A stretch of 64,000 nucleotides of DNA from Takakia lepidozioides (Eukaryota > Streptophyta > Takakiopsida > Takakiales > Takakiaceae). Every line of letters starts with the position of its first letter. The stretch's first letter is position 1. The notes below the pieces were generated by a model. That model had not been told where the DNA came from. It searched no databases and saw only the letters and a program-made list of their open reading frames with translations. Shown piece after piece: positions 46,530 through 58,680 of the stretch. Location: assembly GCA_030704615.1 (NCBI GenBank), contig CM060733.1, positions 48,176,001 to 48,240,000 on the forward strand. The letters are read 5' to 3'. A program made the position numbers and the translations under genes.

Positions 46530-49500
46530 CAACTTTGCCATGTACTATCTTTGTATCCTTTTTCGGAGAGTCCATCTTTCCCTTTACTCGTATATTTGAA
46601 GATGGGCTGGTTTGTTATCCTCTGGGGCTGGCGCTCTCCCTCTCTCTCAGAATAATTGTCTCAGATGTTGTCAGTTAAGACGCTTGGCTCCACACTGATC
46701 CCCTCCAAACCATGGTTATTAGCTTTGCGAGCCTAAAGACCATTTTGGGCTAGCAGCTCCGCCAAAGGGGCACGACTAAGCCTCTGTCGTAGCCTCATCT
46801 CCATGGAAGTGTCAACTCAGTAGGTTTGTTGCCTGTCCCGAAGGCACGGCTAGACCAACTCGTGGATCAATCTGGAAACAAAAGATCTCAAGGAAAAGTG
46901 ATAAGGACACTCCATTAGGCAAGACAAGTAGCTTGAGGTGGGAGCAAAGGTGGTTTAAGGGCAGAGAAGGTTGCTAACAAGGGTGTGGATTTTTCAAAAA
47001 TGAGTGCAGGATGATCAAACTTTAACAGCTGTCCATCAACGCAAAACCGGGGCTCGTTATTAAGGCCAGCGGAGCTCACCACATTGAGCTCAATACAACA
47101 CAGCGGAGGATTTGGAGAGGAGAAATTACGACGAGTGAAGTGGTCGATGAAGATTTTCTTAACCTTCAAGTGTACATATTTATTACTACTAAAAATGCGC
47201 ATCAACAAAAGCTTCTGTACCTCCAAACCACGGGTTCACATGTGTGTCTTCTGTGCATACCAAAAATTGATACAGAAACAGAGAGCCTCAAGAAAAAATG
47301 TAGGTTGCGCATCAAAACACTCAGTTGGTTGCATTGCTTCACTTTTGCTCATTAAATATGAAGGTATGCAAGCCTGAGATGGTATATATCGAATTTTTTG
47401 TGAGAGAGCCATATACACTACAGAGGAGAAAACACAAGATCAATATGTGATGTCGATGTCTGGCCATAAAAAAAATGCAGCATAGATTGCTAATCAACAT
47501 ATGAAGCAAGATAGTTTTTTTTTTTCGTATTTTTTTGTAGTGTCAAGTTATTTTACCATTGGTGTGAAGTTAGCTAGGAAATAGCTAGTTTTTATATATT
47601 GACATTTGGGATTGATCCAAGTGTCAATCCAGGGATCAATATATGTTTGGGCACCTGGCGTTGTTATCTTCACGGCAGATTGCGGTGGGCTCATCTTTCT
47701 CGAGTTGAGCCTCATCACGTCTAGCTATGGCGCCGTAGTGTGGATTCCCCATGGCGTGAGATGCACTTGGCTCGACTTAATATATGAGTGATGTTTTCAT
47801 GTACAAGTGTGTGAGTTTGAGAGAGCTTGTATGTTTGTATCATTCCTTTCTTTATCACTCGAGAAAGATCAGCTCGAGTCTGTGAGTGCCAGGTTCGAGT
47901 TAGTTGTAGCACTTGTGTTTTCAGATCATGAGAAGCGGTTCAGCCTAGAGTGCAGGGAACCGTGCATGAGCCTATCCAAAGCGGATAGAGTGCAAAGGCG
48001 AACAGGTTGCAAGTTTGCCATGGATAGAGAGACGGGTAGCCTATGTTGAAGAGCGGCGTTGCATAGCTCAACGCTATGGCAACCAAGTTTGGGCTTTTAG
48101 TATGAAGCGGAGGAGATGCTGGTCATGAGTGGGCGAACTGGTGGTCGTCTTCTTCAGCTGCAGGCCGAGTTAAGGAGCTGCTGAAATGTGGGCTGCGCAT
48201 AGGAAGTTAGCATGTTGTAGGTTGGAGATAATATGATCAGCTCCAGGTATCTGCCTGAAACGAGTTGTTGCGGGTAGATGAGGAACAGCCGAATGGCGGA
48301 GCTGCGAGGGGATGCATCGCAGCCTATTAGGAGTTGCAGCTCCAAGCTCATGAAGAGGTATGAATGAAGAGAGGGGGCTGGATCAGTGCACTTGTGAAAC
48401 ATGTGCTGAGTTGGAGTTTCAATCTGAAACTCAGCAGTGTAAGGGCTCTGGGAGTGGCAAGAGCGGGGCTGGAAGGGCAGCAACGAGGCGCCCTAGAGCC
48501 AAGGGAGATGCATGAAAAGTGCAAGTGCACCAAGTTTGTAAAGGTGTGTATTTTCAGATTTGTTTTTGTGAGCTTCATGAAGAAAATGGAGTTTGTTGGG
48601 CACCATATAGCTTGCTTGTTGAATTGGAGGCACTTCTAGTGGGCCGTGAGAGCTCAGGAGTGCAGGGCGACGGGGTTGATGGCTCCGTAGAAGCCATAGC
48701 TCGTCGGCAGCAGGTGCAGGAGCAAACCCCAGCTCGGGAACGCGTGGGAACGCCGAGAACGCCGGGAACGCATGGAACTCGTTGGGAGTTCCAGGGATCG
48801 CAGGGAATAGTGGTCGTGATGGGCTGTTGGGGCGGTATCACGAGATACCACGAGCCCAGGTCGTGATGGTTGACCGTGACCATTGACCGTGACTGTTGGA
48901 AGTCGTGGTGCGGATACAACGGGTGGGCACGGTAACCAGATCGTGGGGATGGCGGGCCGTGAAGGCTCGTGGGAGTGGTACCACGGGATATCATTAGGCA
49001 GCCCGTGGCCAACAAGTGCTTAGGGCGGGCCGTGAGGAGTCGTGGCGGTTGGAGCCACGGAAGGCCGCGAACAGTTAAAGTGAAAAAAATAAAATAAAAA
49101 ATAAAAAATCTTTTTTCACTTGTTTCGTGGGATCTTGATGGGGAGGCTGGGCTCTGAAGAACAACGGTTTTGAGCTAGCTGATCCGGCAGAAAAGTCGGA
49201 ATTGCCTCCCTGTTGCGTTTTAACAAAGGGGATTACTTCCCTGCAGGTAATCTTTTTGGGTTTTCAGCCCAATTCTTAACTATGGGGAAGACCAGCCTGC
49301 AGGTAATTCTTTTGGATAGAATGTTATTGGGGCCTATATGTACCTCTATTTGCTCCATTTTTTAACCTTCAGCGAATGGTGTGGTTTCCTGAGGTGGTTC
49401 CATTCGGAGGAATGGCTGGTGGACGTAAGGAGGCACTGGCGTACCCTGCAAGTGAAAGAAGAGAGGAAAAAAAAAGGTGTTGGGATGAGAGCGTGCTTGG

Positions 49501-49738
49501 GATAGGCATTGCTCTAGTTTCCCTTCCTCGTAGCTTTCCACCTTCTCTGTAGGCCGAGACCTTTCTGTAGGTAGAGGCAAGAGTCAGTCCGGATTTGGGC
49601 TGGGTTGCAGGAGCGACACTGTAGAGAGATTTTGGGTGTGGGGGAGTTGTTGTTTTCATTCTTGTGTTTGGATCCCCTCCACACCTGCATGCTTGATTGT
49701 GCGCCATGCTAGTTTTGTGTGGGCGTTTGATTTTATAG
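46530..49738. other. intergenic, probably containing the 5' LTR of the outer element
   Basis: I recognise no gene in this stretch. A TATA-like TTAATATATGAG near 47780 and the promoter-like sequence after it could belong to the 5' LTR and leader of the outer Ty3/Gypsy element, whose 3' LTR is outside the window, so LTR ends cannot be set by comparison. The stretch 48650-49080 is GC-rich with repeated CGTGG/CCACG words. Confidence 0.35.
49078..49121. repeat. 11-bp perfect inverted repeat with AT-rich loop
   Basis: AAGTGAAAAAA (49078-49088) is matched by TTTTTTCACTT (49111-49121), separated by 22 bases of A-rich sequence. It lies at the edge between GC-rich and AT-rich DNA. No function is proposed. 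Confidence 0.85.
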
Positions 49739-50124
49739 ATGGTGGACTCGGGCTTTATCGCCGATCCCACCCTAGAGCATGTTGTCGATGGTGAGGCTGG
49801 GTTGATGACCAGTCAGACCATCTTTGTTTCTCCTGTGGTGAGGTTGGAGGTGATGACCAGCCAACCATAGGAGTGCCTGCGGTGGATGCAGATGCAGGTG
49901 CAGGTGCAGGCTATGTTAGGAACCTAGTATTCCAAACCATAAGCCGCATCAGGTTCTCTACCCGGTTATCTTGTGGAGAGGGGGTTAGAGACATGTTCAT
50001 GACCGGTTGAGTGTCAGTTTGTCAACACGGAGGTGCCACTAGTTGCTGGGGAAAGTGCCGATATGAGCACTAGCGATACTAGCGGGTATACGAGACGAAG
50101 TGTGCGGTTTAGGCCACCTTCACC

Positions 50125-50129
50125 TCATG
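50125..50129. repeat. target-site duplication TCATG, left copy
   Basis: TCATG directly precedes the TGTCGCG start of the left LTR and is repeated at 57063-57067 directly after the right LTR. A perfect 5-bp duplication marks integrase-mediated insertion. Confidence 0.93.
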
Positions 50130-50854
50130 TGTCGCGGCCCTTTGCCTTTAGGGCAGGGGGTCGGGACACATGAGGGGCTGCCCCTGTGGTGGGGGCAGCG
50201 GCAGCGATAGGTATGGGGGGCTGAAGCACCCTTGAGTGCCCAAGGCACTCAGGGAAGCGGAGGCGCTCACTAGGTGGAGCCCCGCACACCGGGTTGCGGT
50301 GGGGGTGGCTCCACAAGGGGTGGTGGTAGCTTAGCGGGACTTAGTGGGGGTGACATAGGACTCACCATGGGGGCGGAGACCTCGTGGTGGGAGTCGTGGG
50401 GAGTCTTGGGACTCATCACGGTCCATAGGGGCCGTGGTGAGTGGGCCAAGACTCACCGCGACTCATCACCGGGAGTCGAGGGTTTTCGTGGTGGTTCGCC
50501 ATAAAATGGCATGGCTGGTTGTGAAACCCCCACGGACAGCTACAGAAGTATATATAGGGAGTAGTAACCCCGAGAACAGTGCAAGCCCGTTGGTGACCAA
50601 AAACTAGTGAGTAAGCGAGCGAGCCGGAAAGCAACCAAAGAGTGGGGAGCTGTTCCGGACTGCCAACTACCAAAGGGAATTCCCGCGGTTCCAAATCGGT
50701 GGAGGGTTCTTTGGGAGAACAAAGGGGGACCGTTATGCCCCGGTGAGCAGCCGAAGCTCCAAGTTGGCCCGGCGGCCGGTTGGGAGTCAGGCGCGCGCAT
50801 CAAAGCGAGTAACTATGACTTGAGGGGGAGCTTACCGAAGTGAGGTGCGCGACA
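50130..50854 (+). repeat. left LTR of inner chromovirus
   Basis: The 725-bp LTR starts TGTCGCGGCCC and ends GTGCGCGACA. A TATATATA box at 50549-50556 is the likely promoter core, with transcription expected some 30 bp later. It matches the right LTR over its whole length with a few substitutions and many one-base length changes in G, C and A runs. Confidence 0.93.
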
Positions 50855-50856
50855 CT

Positions 50857-50868
50857 TGGTATCAGAGC
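50857..50868 (+). promoter_or_regulatory. primer-binding site for initiator tRNA-Met
   Basis: TGGTATCAGAGC begins two bases after the LTR end. This is the standard plant retrotransposon sequence complementary to the 3' end of initiator methionine tRNA, and it primes minus-strand DNA synthesis. Confidence 0.93.
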
Positions 50869-50909
50869 TTAGAGTTCAGTACGCGATCGTCCTTGGGATT
50901 GGCCTCATC

Positions 50910-52245
50910 ATGGGGTCGGGCAAGCCGAAGCGAAAGCGGAACGGCCCAAAAGATGATGATCCTGGTGAGCCCGATGGGGGCGACGTGTTACCGAGGCGGC
51001 CGTTTGAGGAAGCGATGCATGTTTCCGAAAACGAGGCCGCTCAAGAGCGGGAGGATCCGAGGAGTCGGAGCCCGAGGAATCCTTGAGAGCTCCGACAAAC
51101 CAAGAGATGCCTCCTATGCCGGCAGCCTTTTGGGAAGGGTTGTTGGCAGCAGTTTGGCGGGACATTGAAAGACGTGTTGAAGGCGGCTAATGCCACTTCC
51201 ACTAAGGCAAAGTTTAAGGTGAAGCCTAAGGAACCCGGCACCTTCGAGGGCGTCCGAAATCGGAAGGCACTCAACACCTGGCTCCTGGAGCTAGAGCAGT
51301 ACTTCCGGGCGGCCAAGTTGAGTGACGAGGATCGGGTGGAAGTGGCTCCCACCTATTTGAGGGGCTATGCTCAACAATGGTGGCAGAAACGCCTTCACGA
51401 CCGAGGTCCAAGCCCGGAAACCTTGAACTGGAGTGGGTTCAAGGAATTGATGAAGAGACAGTTTGTGCCCCTCAACGCGTCCTGGCTTGCCCGGGACAAG
51501 ATGAGGAATTTGAAGCAAACAGATGACATTCGGGGGTATGTCCAGGCTTTCAATGTGCTGTTGCTCGAAGTCGCGGACATGGCAGAACCAGAAATGGTCT
51601 TTAACTTTGTGGCGGGACTCCCCCATGGGCCAGGCGGAAGTTGGAGGAGAAGCCACCCAAGACTTTGAACGAGCAATTGAGAGGGCTGAATGTTTCTCGG
51701 ATGTCCCTAGGGGTGAGAGACAAGGCCGTATGGAGCTGAACCACAAGAAGACCCGGCGGGAAGGTGACTCCTTCCGACCGGAAAAGAAGTGGGATAGGCC
51801 ACGCGGCGACAATGGCACGTGGAAATCGAAGGGAGGGCCTTCACACGTCAAGGCGGCACCCAGTGCTTCGAAAAGAAAAGCGGGTGGAGCGGCTTATGGC
51901 GGACAGAAGGCGACCTTTGATGGAGTGTGTTTCAATTGCGGGGAGCCCGGGCACATGGCCAAGAAGTGCACGAAACCTCGACAATTGAACATGACTCGGG
52001 CAACCACGGAGCTGTCGGAAGATACCATCAGTCACTTGGTGGAAGCGGTGGTCGCCAGAACTTGCAAGGTAGGCAACTATTTTTGTGAGTTGTATCAGGA
52101 AACTGGCGCCCTGCGTAAAGGGAGTCAGTTATTGTTCGTGGATGGGATAATATCCGGAACTAACGTGTCGTTGTTGGTGGACATAGGAGCGTCGCACTCC
52201 TTCATGACGCCGGCGGCGGCGAAAGTTGGGACTCCCGACAAGTGA
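50910..52245 (+). pseudogene. gag and protease start of inner chromovirus (frameshifted)
   Basis: The start MGSGKPKRKRNG at 50910 is followed by a frame change near 51087. Capsid sequence follows from about 51180 (FEGVRNRKALNTWLLELEQY, then YLRGYAQQWWQKR). Another shift near 51615 leads to the nucleocapsid knuckle CFNCGEPGHMAKKC (51930-51971). The protease active site is LLVDIGASHSFMT (about 52173-52211), where the usual D-(T/S)-G reads DIG. A stop or shift at 52243 ends this part. Confidence 0.85.
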
Positions 52246-52302
52246 CGTGGGGACCTCTATTGAGGTGCGTTCTGCCAAAGGAGAACCACAGTTGGCGACA
52301 GG

Positions 52303-53990
52303 TTGGCGTTTGATGTTCCTCTTCAACTGGGGAGTTGGGAGGGACGTGAGAACTTCACCATCTGCGAGATCGATGGAGTGGATCTCATTTTGGGGATGAC
52401 CTTTTTGAGCAAATCCGGAGCGGTCATAGATGGCCGCAAGAGAGTAGTCACGCTGCCATGTGGGAATGGTGGCGAGGTCTTACGAGTGTCGGAAACGCCC
52501 AAATCCGTGGGAGGGCGAATAAACCTTCTGTCAGCAAGGGAGTGGGCCGTGGAGGAGGCACACGAGCCCCAGTTTTTGCTTTACATTAGAGAAGTGAAGG
52601 AGAAAGCGATGGGGAGCCGAGCCCAGATTGGATCAAGGGGATTTTGAAGAATACCAGGATGTGATGCCGGAGGATTTACCAAGCGGCTTGCCACCGCGAA
52701 GAGGAGTTGACCACAAGATTGAGGTGATACCGGGATCGGAACCGCCTGCCAAGGCACCCTACTGGTTGAGCCACAGGGAGTTGGTCGAGCTGAAGACTCA
52801 GCTCAAGGATCTAATGTCAAAGGGGTACATCCGGCCGAGTAAGTCACCTTACGGAGCCCCGGTGCTATTCGCAGACAGGACGCTGCGGATGTGTGTCGAT
52901 TACAGGGCTTTGAATAAGGTGACTATTAAAACCGGTACCCTTTGCCAAGGATCGACGACCTTTCGACCGGTTGGCAGGAGCGAAGTATTTCAGCCGGATC
53001 GACTTACGCTCCGGCTATCATCAAATTCGGGTGGCGGAAGGAGATGAGGAGAAGACCGCGTGCAGGACAAGGTATGGTTCATATGAGTTCTTGGTGATGC
53101 CTTTTGGGCTCACCAATGCACCTGCGACCTTTAGCACGCTGATGAACAGCCTTTTTCAGGAGTGGTTGGATGATTTTGTGATCGTGTACATCGACGACAT
53201 CTTGGTGTACTCGAAAAAAAGAGGAGCACCTGGAGCACCTCAAAAGGGTGTTCCAAAATTGCGGAAAGGAAGCTGTATGCCAAAGCTTCAAAGTGCGAAT
53301 TCGGGGTCACGAAAGTGGAGTTCTTGGGGCATGTGATTACACAGGATGGGATCAAAATAGATGACAGAAAGGTGAGGGCAATTTTGGACTGGGAGCCTCC
53401 GACTTCGGTCCCGGGAGTGCGATCCTTCCTAGGACTCGCCTCCTATTACCGGAAGTATGTGAGAAATTTCGCCAAAATCGCGGTCCGTTGTCAGACCTTC
53501 TGTGTAAATCTAAAAAAGTCTGGGCATGGAACACCTTTGTGGCCAAGCTTTTGCTGAATTGAAGCAGCGGATGGCGGAAGCTCCAGTCTTGAAAATCCCG
53601 GAGTTCGATCGTCCGTTCGAGATTCATACAGATGCGTCGGACTTCGCGATTGGGGGTGTACTGATGCAAGATGGACGTCCAGTGGCTTACGAAAGTAAGA
53701 AACTGAATGAAGTGGAGCGACGGTGGCCGACGCACGAGAAAGAGATGAAGGCGGTGGTGCACTGTCTTGAGCTTGGCGCCACTATGTTGTTCCAATCCAG
53801 TGAAGGTGTTCACGGACAATGTCACGGTGAAGTATTTTTGCCACGCAGCCCAAGTTGTCCCCAAAACAACTTAGGTGGCAAGATACTTTGGCGGTGTTCG
53901 ACGTGGATATCCAGTACAAACCGGGACGAGACAACGTGGTGGCCGATGCTTTAAGTAGAAAGCAGCAGCTCTGTTGGTGTACAAGGGCGA
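52303..53990 (+). pseudogene. reverse transcriptase and RNase H of inner chromovirus (frameshifted)
   Basis: The end of the protease (DLILGMTFL) is followed by RT motifs: the PPRRGVDHKIE lead-in, [47 protein letters not shown] and the catalytic [15 protein letters not shown] (about 53176-53220). Then come EFLGHVIT and SFLGLASYYRKYV. RNase H begins FEIHTDASDFAIGGVL and ends DALSRKQQL. Frame changes lie near 52935, 53220, 53500, 53790 and 53850. Confidence 0.88.
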
Positions 53991-54049
53991 GACGGCGCTC
54001 CAAAGGAAGATCCGGAAGGCTTGCCGGAAGGATGAGCTGGCAAAGTCCG

Positions 54050-55420
54050 TGATGCAGGACTTGAGGATGGGGGTTAAATCGCAGTTCCACTTGTAAATGG
54101 ACTGCTCCGGTATAAGCAAAAACGTCTCTACGTGCCGAAGGGAGGGATCAGAGATAGTCTCTTGAGAGAATGCCATGATAGCCCGCTGCGGGCCACGGCG
54201 GAGCCAGCGCACGCGGCACTCTTGAGAAAGAGTATTTCTGGCCGCAAAACTCAGGGAGGTGTCAGAGGAGTATTTCCAGACATGCACGACATGCCAACAA
54301 ACTGGAGCGAGAACAAAAAGCAGCGGGGCTGTTACAGCCCTTGGCCGATTCCAGAGGGGACTTGGGAAAGCGTCTCGATGGATTTCATGACTGCTATGCC
54401 GCTGTCAAAAGGATTCGATGCAATCATGGGTGGTGGATAGGTTCAGTAAAGGGTCATTTCATCCCCACCAAGAGACGGCAACGGCGTAGGAAACAGGGCA
54501 ACTTTACTTTCGCCCACGTCTTAAAGCAGCATGGAGTTCCGAAGGATATTGTCTCAACCGCGATCCAAAGTTTACGAGTAAATTTTGGAGGGCCTGTTGG
54601 AAGAAGATTGGGACGAGGCTGAAGATTAGCACCTGCCTTCCGACCTACGACCGAGGCCAACAGAAAGAGTGAATTCCGTAGTGAAGCAGATCTTGTGGAA
54701 TTAACGTGTCGGCAGACCAAACAGACTGGGTGGAACACGTTAACGCGGCAAGTTCTGTTTAATAACACAGAAACTTCGCCACGTGAGTTCCCCTTTCATC
54801 ATATTGGTCTAATGGAAAAGCACCTCTGGTGCCGACAAGTTGGGCCGCCCAGGATGTTGATGAACTCAGTAACGGCGGTACTGGAAGAACGCGAGCGTTT
54901 TTTGAAGCTCGCAAAGTACAACATGCCAAAGCTAGGAAACGGTATGAAAAGGCAGGCCTAATCGGAAGCGGAGGAAGTGAAGTTTGAGGCAGTAAAGGCA
55001 GGCTTTCTGGTTAACATCAGAATGTCCCGACTACCTCCTGGGAAGGGAGAAGTGAGTCTCGAAGTTCGTATCTCCGTATGCGGGACCTTTTCGCATTCGG
55101 CAATGAGTTATGAAGAGGATGTGTATGAATTGGAGCTGCCGGCAAACAGCAGTGCACCCAGTATTCCATGTCTCCCTTTTGAAGCCTTACTTTCAAAGAT
55201 GAAGCGCGTCCGAATCGGCATCAAGTGTTGCTTTTAGCGGCTCCGCCACCTGCTGTTGGTCATGAAAATGAACCTGAGTACGATGGAGGCAATACTTAGT
55301 CGAGGAGGTTTCAAGAACCGAGAAACGGAGTATCTCGTCAAATGGAACTGCTATCATCATGTGGAGGCATCTTGGGTGCTGCCTCAGAAAGGGAAACGCA
55401 TCTGAGGCAGTTGGAGCTTT
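54050..55420 (+). pseudogene. integrase and chromodomain of inner chromovirus (strongly degraded)
   Basis: The integrase core is seen as WESVSMDFMTAMP (first catalytic Asp, about 54365-54403) and as HGVPKDIVS. The second Asp motif is out of frame and the zinc-binding amino end is broken. A chromodomain remnant, EYLVKWNCYHHVEASW, lies at about 55328-55375; it is the chromovirus hallmark that directs integration to methylated histone marks. Several frameshifts lie between these parts. Confidence 0.75.
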
Positions 55421-56346
55421 CGAAGGGCGACCTCAAAAGCGAAAGAAGCGTTGATTTGGACATCAACCTTAGAGCGTGGGGGAGGACCTCATGCTTAGCC
55501 CGGCTTAGCAGCTTAGGACTCCGATTGCAAAACTTGTATTGTACAAACTTGCTATAAATGAAATGGCTTCCAAATTTGTGCGTCCTATTTTGTTTGGATG
55601 GTGATGCATGGTATGGTTGGCTAGTGTGTAGAATGCATGCTAGCTTATAAAGTGGGAGAGTAAATTGGGTTAATCGTGTGTTGCGTAGTGCTGAAACGGG
55701 CGACCCCCATCCAAGGGGCAAGGAAACTTGCGCCTTCTTTGAAGTTCACGTGCTAGTGCGCACCTGGCGCGTGCGCATACTATACTGCGCTACCAAGGGG
55801 GCTTGTCTTGTAGTGCGTTCTAACTTGGACCTACGTGCTTCCGTTCACGTACTAATAATCGTGTAGCCTCAGGACAAGTCATAGTGCAGCTTCGCGTGTT
55901 CCCCCGTACCTCAGGCCAGCATTCCAAGGCGGACCCATTGTAGTGATTGTGCGGCACAGTTGGTTCAAGGTTATCTTCCTAGTCAAAAAGGGTTCCAGGT
56001 GAACCTTGCTCAAGGTGATGCCAAACGCGGCATCATGAGCGGTCGCAAACAATGTTGTTGTAGTAAGGCGATTCGATCCTCGAGGAGGACCGTTCCTTGG
56101 CCTTGAAGTAGGCCAAGAAGAGTGCACTGGAGGAGCTTGAGAGGCTCCACCCTTGGCCGGACTGGAGGAATCGGCCGAACTAGCTAGTGGAGAGTAGAGT
56201 CAAGTGTGGGTTTGGTTCTGTTCTTTGCCATGGGACGCCATGGTACGGAAACAAACTCCTTGATGGGACACCACAACTTGGATGTTCGTTTCACAAAATG
56301 GACAAGTCGATGAGGACATCGACTCCCCTGTGTTGGTAGGGGTGTG
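55421..56346. other. 3' untranslated part of the inner chromovirus
   Basis: I recognise no coding domain between the chromodomain and the right LTR. A weak purine stretch (GGTAGGGG) precedes the LTR at about 56336 as a possible polypurine tract. Confidence 0.5.
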
Positions 56347-57062
56347 TGTCGCGTCGGCCTTTGCCTTGAGGGCAGGGGGTCGGGACACTGCGGGCTGCCC
56401 CTGTGGTGGGGGCAGCGGCAGCGATAGGTATGGGGGGCTGAAGCACCCTTGAGTGCCCAAGGCACTCAGGGAAGCGGAGGCGCTCACTAGGTGGAGCCCC
56501 GCACACCGGTTGCGTGGGGGTGGCTCCACAAGGGGTGGTGGTAGCTTAGCGGGACTTAGTGGGGGTGGCATCAGGACTCACCACATGGGGGGGGAGACCT
56601 CGTGGTGGGAGTCGTGGGAGTCTTGGGACTCATCACGGTCCATAGGGGCCGTGGTGAGTGGGCCCAGACTCACCGCGACTCATCACCGGGAGTCGAGGGT
56701 TTCGTGGTGGTTCGCCATAAATGGCATGGCTTGTTGTGACCCCCCACGGACAGCTACAGAAGTATATATAGGAGTAGTAACCCCGAGAACAGTGCAAGCC
56801 CGTTGGTGACCAAAAACTAGTGAGTAAGCGAGCGAGCCGGAAGCGACCAAAGAGTGGGAGCTGTTCCTGACTGCCAACTACCAAAGGGAATTCCCGCTGG
56901 TTCCCAAATCGGTGGAGGGTTTCTTTGGAAGAACAAAGGGGACTTATGCCCTGGTGAGCAGCCGAATGCTCCAGTTGCCCGGTGGCCGGTTGGGAGTCAT
57001 GCGCGCGCATCAAAGCGAGTACTATGACTTGAGGGGAGCTTACCGAAGTGAGGTGCGCGACA
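56347..57062 (+). repeat. right LTR of inner chromovirus
   Basis: The 716-bp copy starts TGTCGCGTCGG and ends GTGCGCGACA. Compared with the left LTR it lacks single bases in many homopolymer runs and carries roughly ten or so substitutions by eye. Confidence 0.93.
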
Positions 57063-57067
57063 TCATG
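57063..57067. repeat. target-site duplication TCATG, right copy
   Basis: This is identical to 50125-50129. Removing the inner element and one copy restores an open frame across the site in the outer element (…RFRPPSPHV joined to SSTEVLIRIV). Confidence 0.93.
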
Positions 57068-58480
57068 TGTCTTCTACGGAAGTTCTGATTCGGATTGTGA
57101 ATCAGGAAGACTCAACGCCAGCGGTGCAAGTTGTTTCCTTGCCATTATTGTGGGACACGATGGAGGAGATGTAGGAGCCACTAAAGGGGCCACAAGGTAC
57201 TCTGGGGCGGTGGGCACCATTGAATTGGATGATTTTATCCAAGAGTTTTGATAGTTGGTGTGACTTGCAGCAAATCGCATCCACAACTGTTTACGCCTTT
57301 CATGGCATGAAGGGGCTGTTTTAGAGGCACCCTGAGGGCCGCCCATGGATTATTACCATGAGTTGAGGCGGGGGCACATGTTGAGATCGAGGAGTAGAGG
57401 ATGTACTGGTCAACCGACTCTGTCTCTATCACTTTAAGAGGCACTAGAGGCACAGGGCAGCAGCCATACCAGCAACTGCAACCAGCAGCACAGCTACAAC
57501 ACCTCTCCCACGAGCAGTAATGAGACTAGTGGTACAGCAACTACGAGTCCACCTAAGCTATTGCTGCACCAGCACTAGTGGCGGTGCCTGCCTTCAACCC
57601 TGTTGTGGAGTTTCTTCGAAGAGTGAGAAAAACTACCAAGGGGTAGGACAGAGAAGTTGAGGAGCTTGCAAGAGTTCCAACGAAGCCTACTGAGAGCTTG
57701 AGGGAGGTTTTCACTCGCATGAGGCGCTTGATTAATGTAACCCAAGGGGTCCGGAGGCTTAGGCAGTCCAGTTCTGGTACGGGATATTGGACAAGGAGCT
57801 GAGGAGAAGGGTGCGGGATGCAACTCTCCTACAAGCGGCCCACCTACTTAGCAAATTGTTTTTTTATGGCAGACGGATAGAGCTCAACATGATGGAGGAA
57901 CGAGTGGTCATGGTGGGATTTGCTAAGGAGGCACCACGGGTAGTGGTGGCTCTTAGCCAGCACTACCTCAACGTGCTCAAGGCAGCAAGGGGGCTCAGGT
58001 GAGCCCCCAGGGAAGGGCAGAGAGGACCTCAGATGCAGGGGTCTCTCCCTTCATTTGCTGACCAACAACAGCGGATGTGTATGCTGGACATGTGGAGGAC
58101 CCCATGTCAAGAAAGATCTCCCAGAGGGAGGCAATGTTTGGCACCGGCACAGCCTGCTAGGTGCAATGTGGGCATTGTGGCAGGTACGGGCATGGAAGGC
58201 CTAGTGCTATTTTGGCACCCTGAGTTGCGCCTCAGGCCAGTTCCAAGTGAACAATGGTGGCCGGGGGCGAGGTGGAGCAGCCCAAGAGGACGAGGTGGCC
58301 AGGCACGAGGTGCAGGCCCACGGCAAGCTCAACATGGCCAAGGACGCGGAGGTCAGGGTGGTGACCAAGGCATGGCCAACCGGCTTACAGCTGAGCAGAG
58401 GCTCGCTCCATGGCCACAGCTCATGTGGTACCGGCTCCAAGGCCGGATGGTCCACCTCCTGCTCCTGAGGGAGGAGACAT
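57068..58480 (+). pseudogene. gag of outer element, second part
   Basis: Broken frames encode AVQVVSLPLLWDTMEEM, a tryptophan-rich core (WCDLQQIASTTVYAFHGMKG), then KPTESLREVFTRMRRLI, and two zinc-knuckle-like motifs: CWTCGGPHVKKD (about 58080-58115) and QCGHCGRYGHG (about 58164-58196). The first lacks the last cysteine. Stops TAG and TGA occur in the frame at several places. The assignment to gag rests on the knuckles and on position. Confidence 0.6.
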
Positions 58481-58499
58481 GGGAGTCATGGGATTCATG

Positions 58500-58680
58500 T
58501 GCGGGGTAGCACTGCCACTACCCTACCACTATGGGTGGGCCACCACTACCACTAGTAAGGGGTGCCACTACCACTACCACTGTGGGTGGGGCACCACTAA
58601 CCACTAGTGTCGGGCAACCTACCACTACCACTATGTGCGGGGCAACCTACCACTAGTGCAAGTGGAGTCAGTTGCGGCAG
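58500..58680. repeat. low-complexity CCACTACCACTA repeat in outer element
   Basis: CCACTACCACTA and GGTGGGGCA words alternate irregularly over about 160 bp between the zinc knuckles and the protease. It looks like a degenerate linker microsatellite. Confidence 0.7.

Larger units (their letters stand above)
50130..57062 (+). mobile_element. inner Ty3/Gypsy chromovirus, complete with LTRs
   Basis: The element is 6933 bp long and begins and ends with the inverted termini TGTCGCG...CGCGACA. It has two LTRs (50130-50854, 56347-57062), a primer site for initiator tRNA-Met, gag with a CCHC knuckle, protease, reverse transcriptase with YIDD, RNase H, integrase and a chromodomain. Pol order and chromodomain place it among chromoviruses of the Ty3/Gypsy group. 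All frames are broken by several shifts, so this copy looks non-autonomous as written, though some shifts may be sequencing errors. It is inserted in the gag region of the outer element. Confidence 0.93.
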
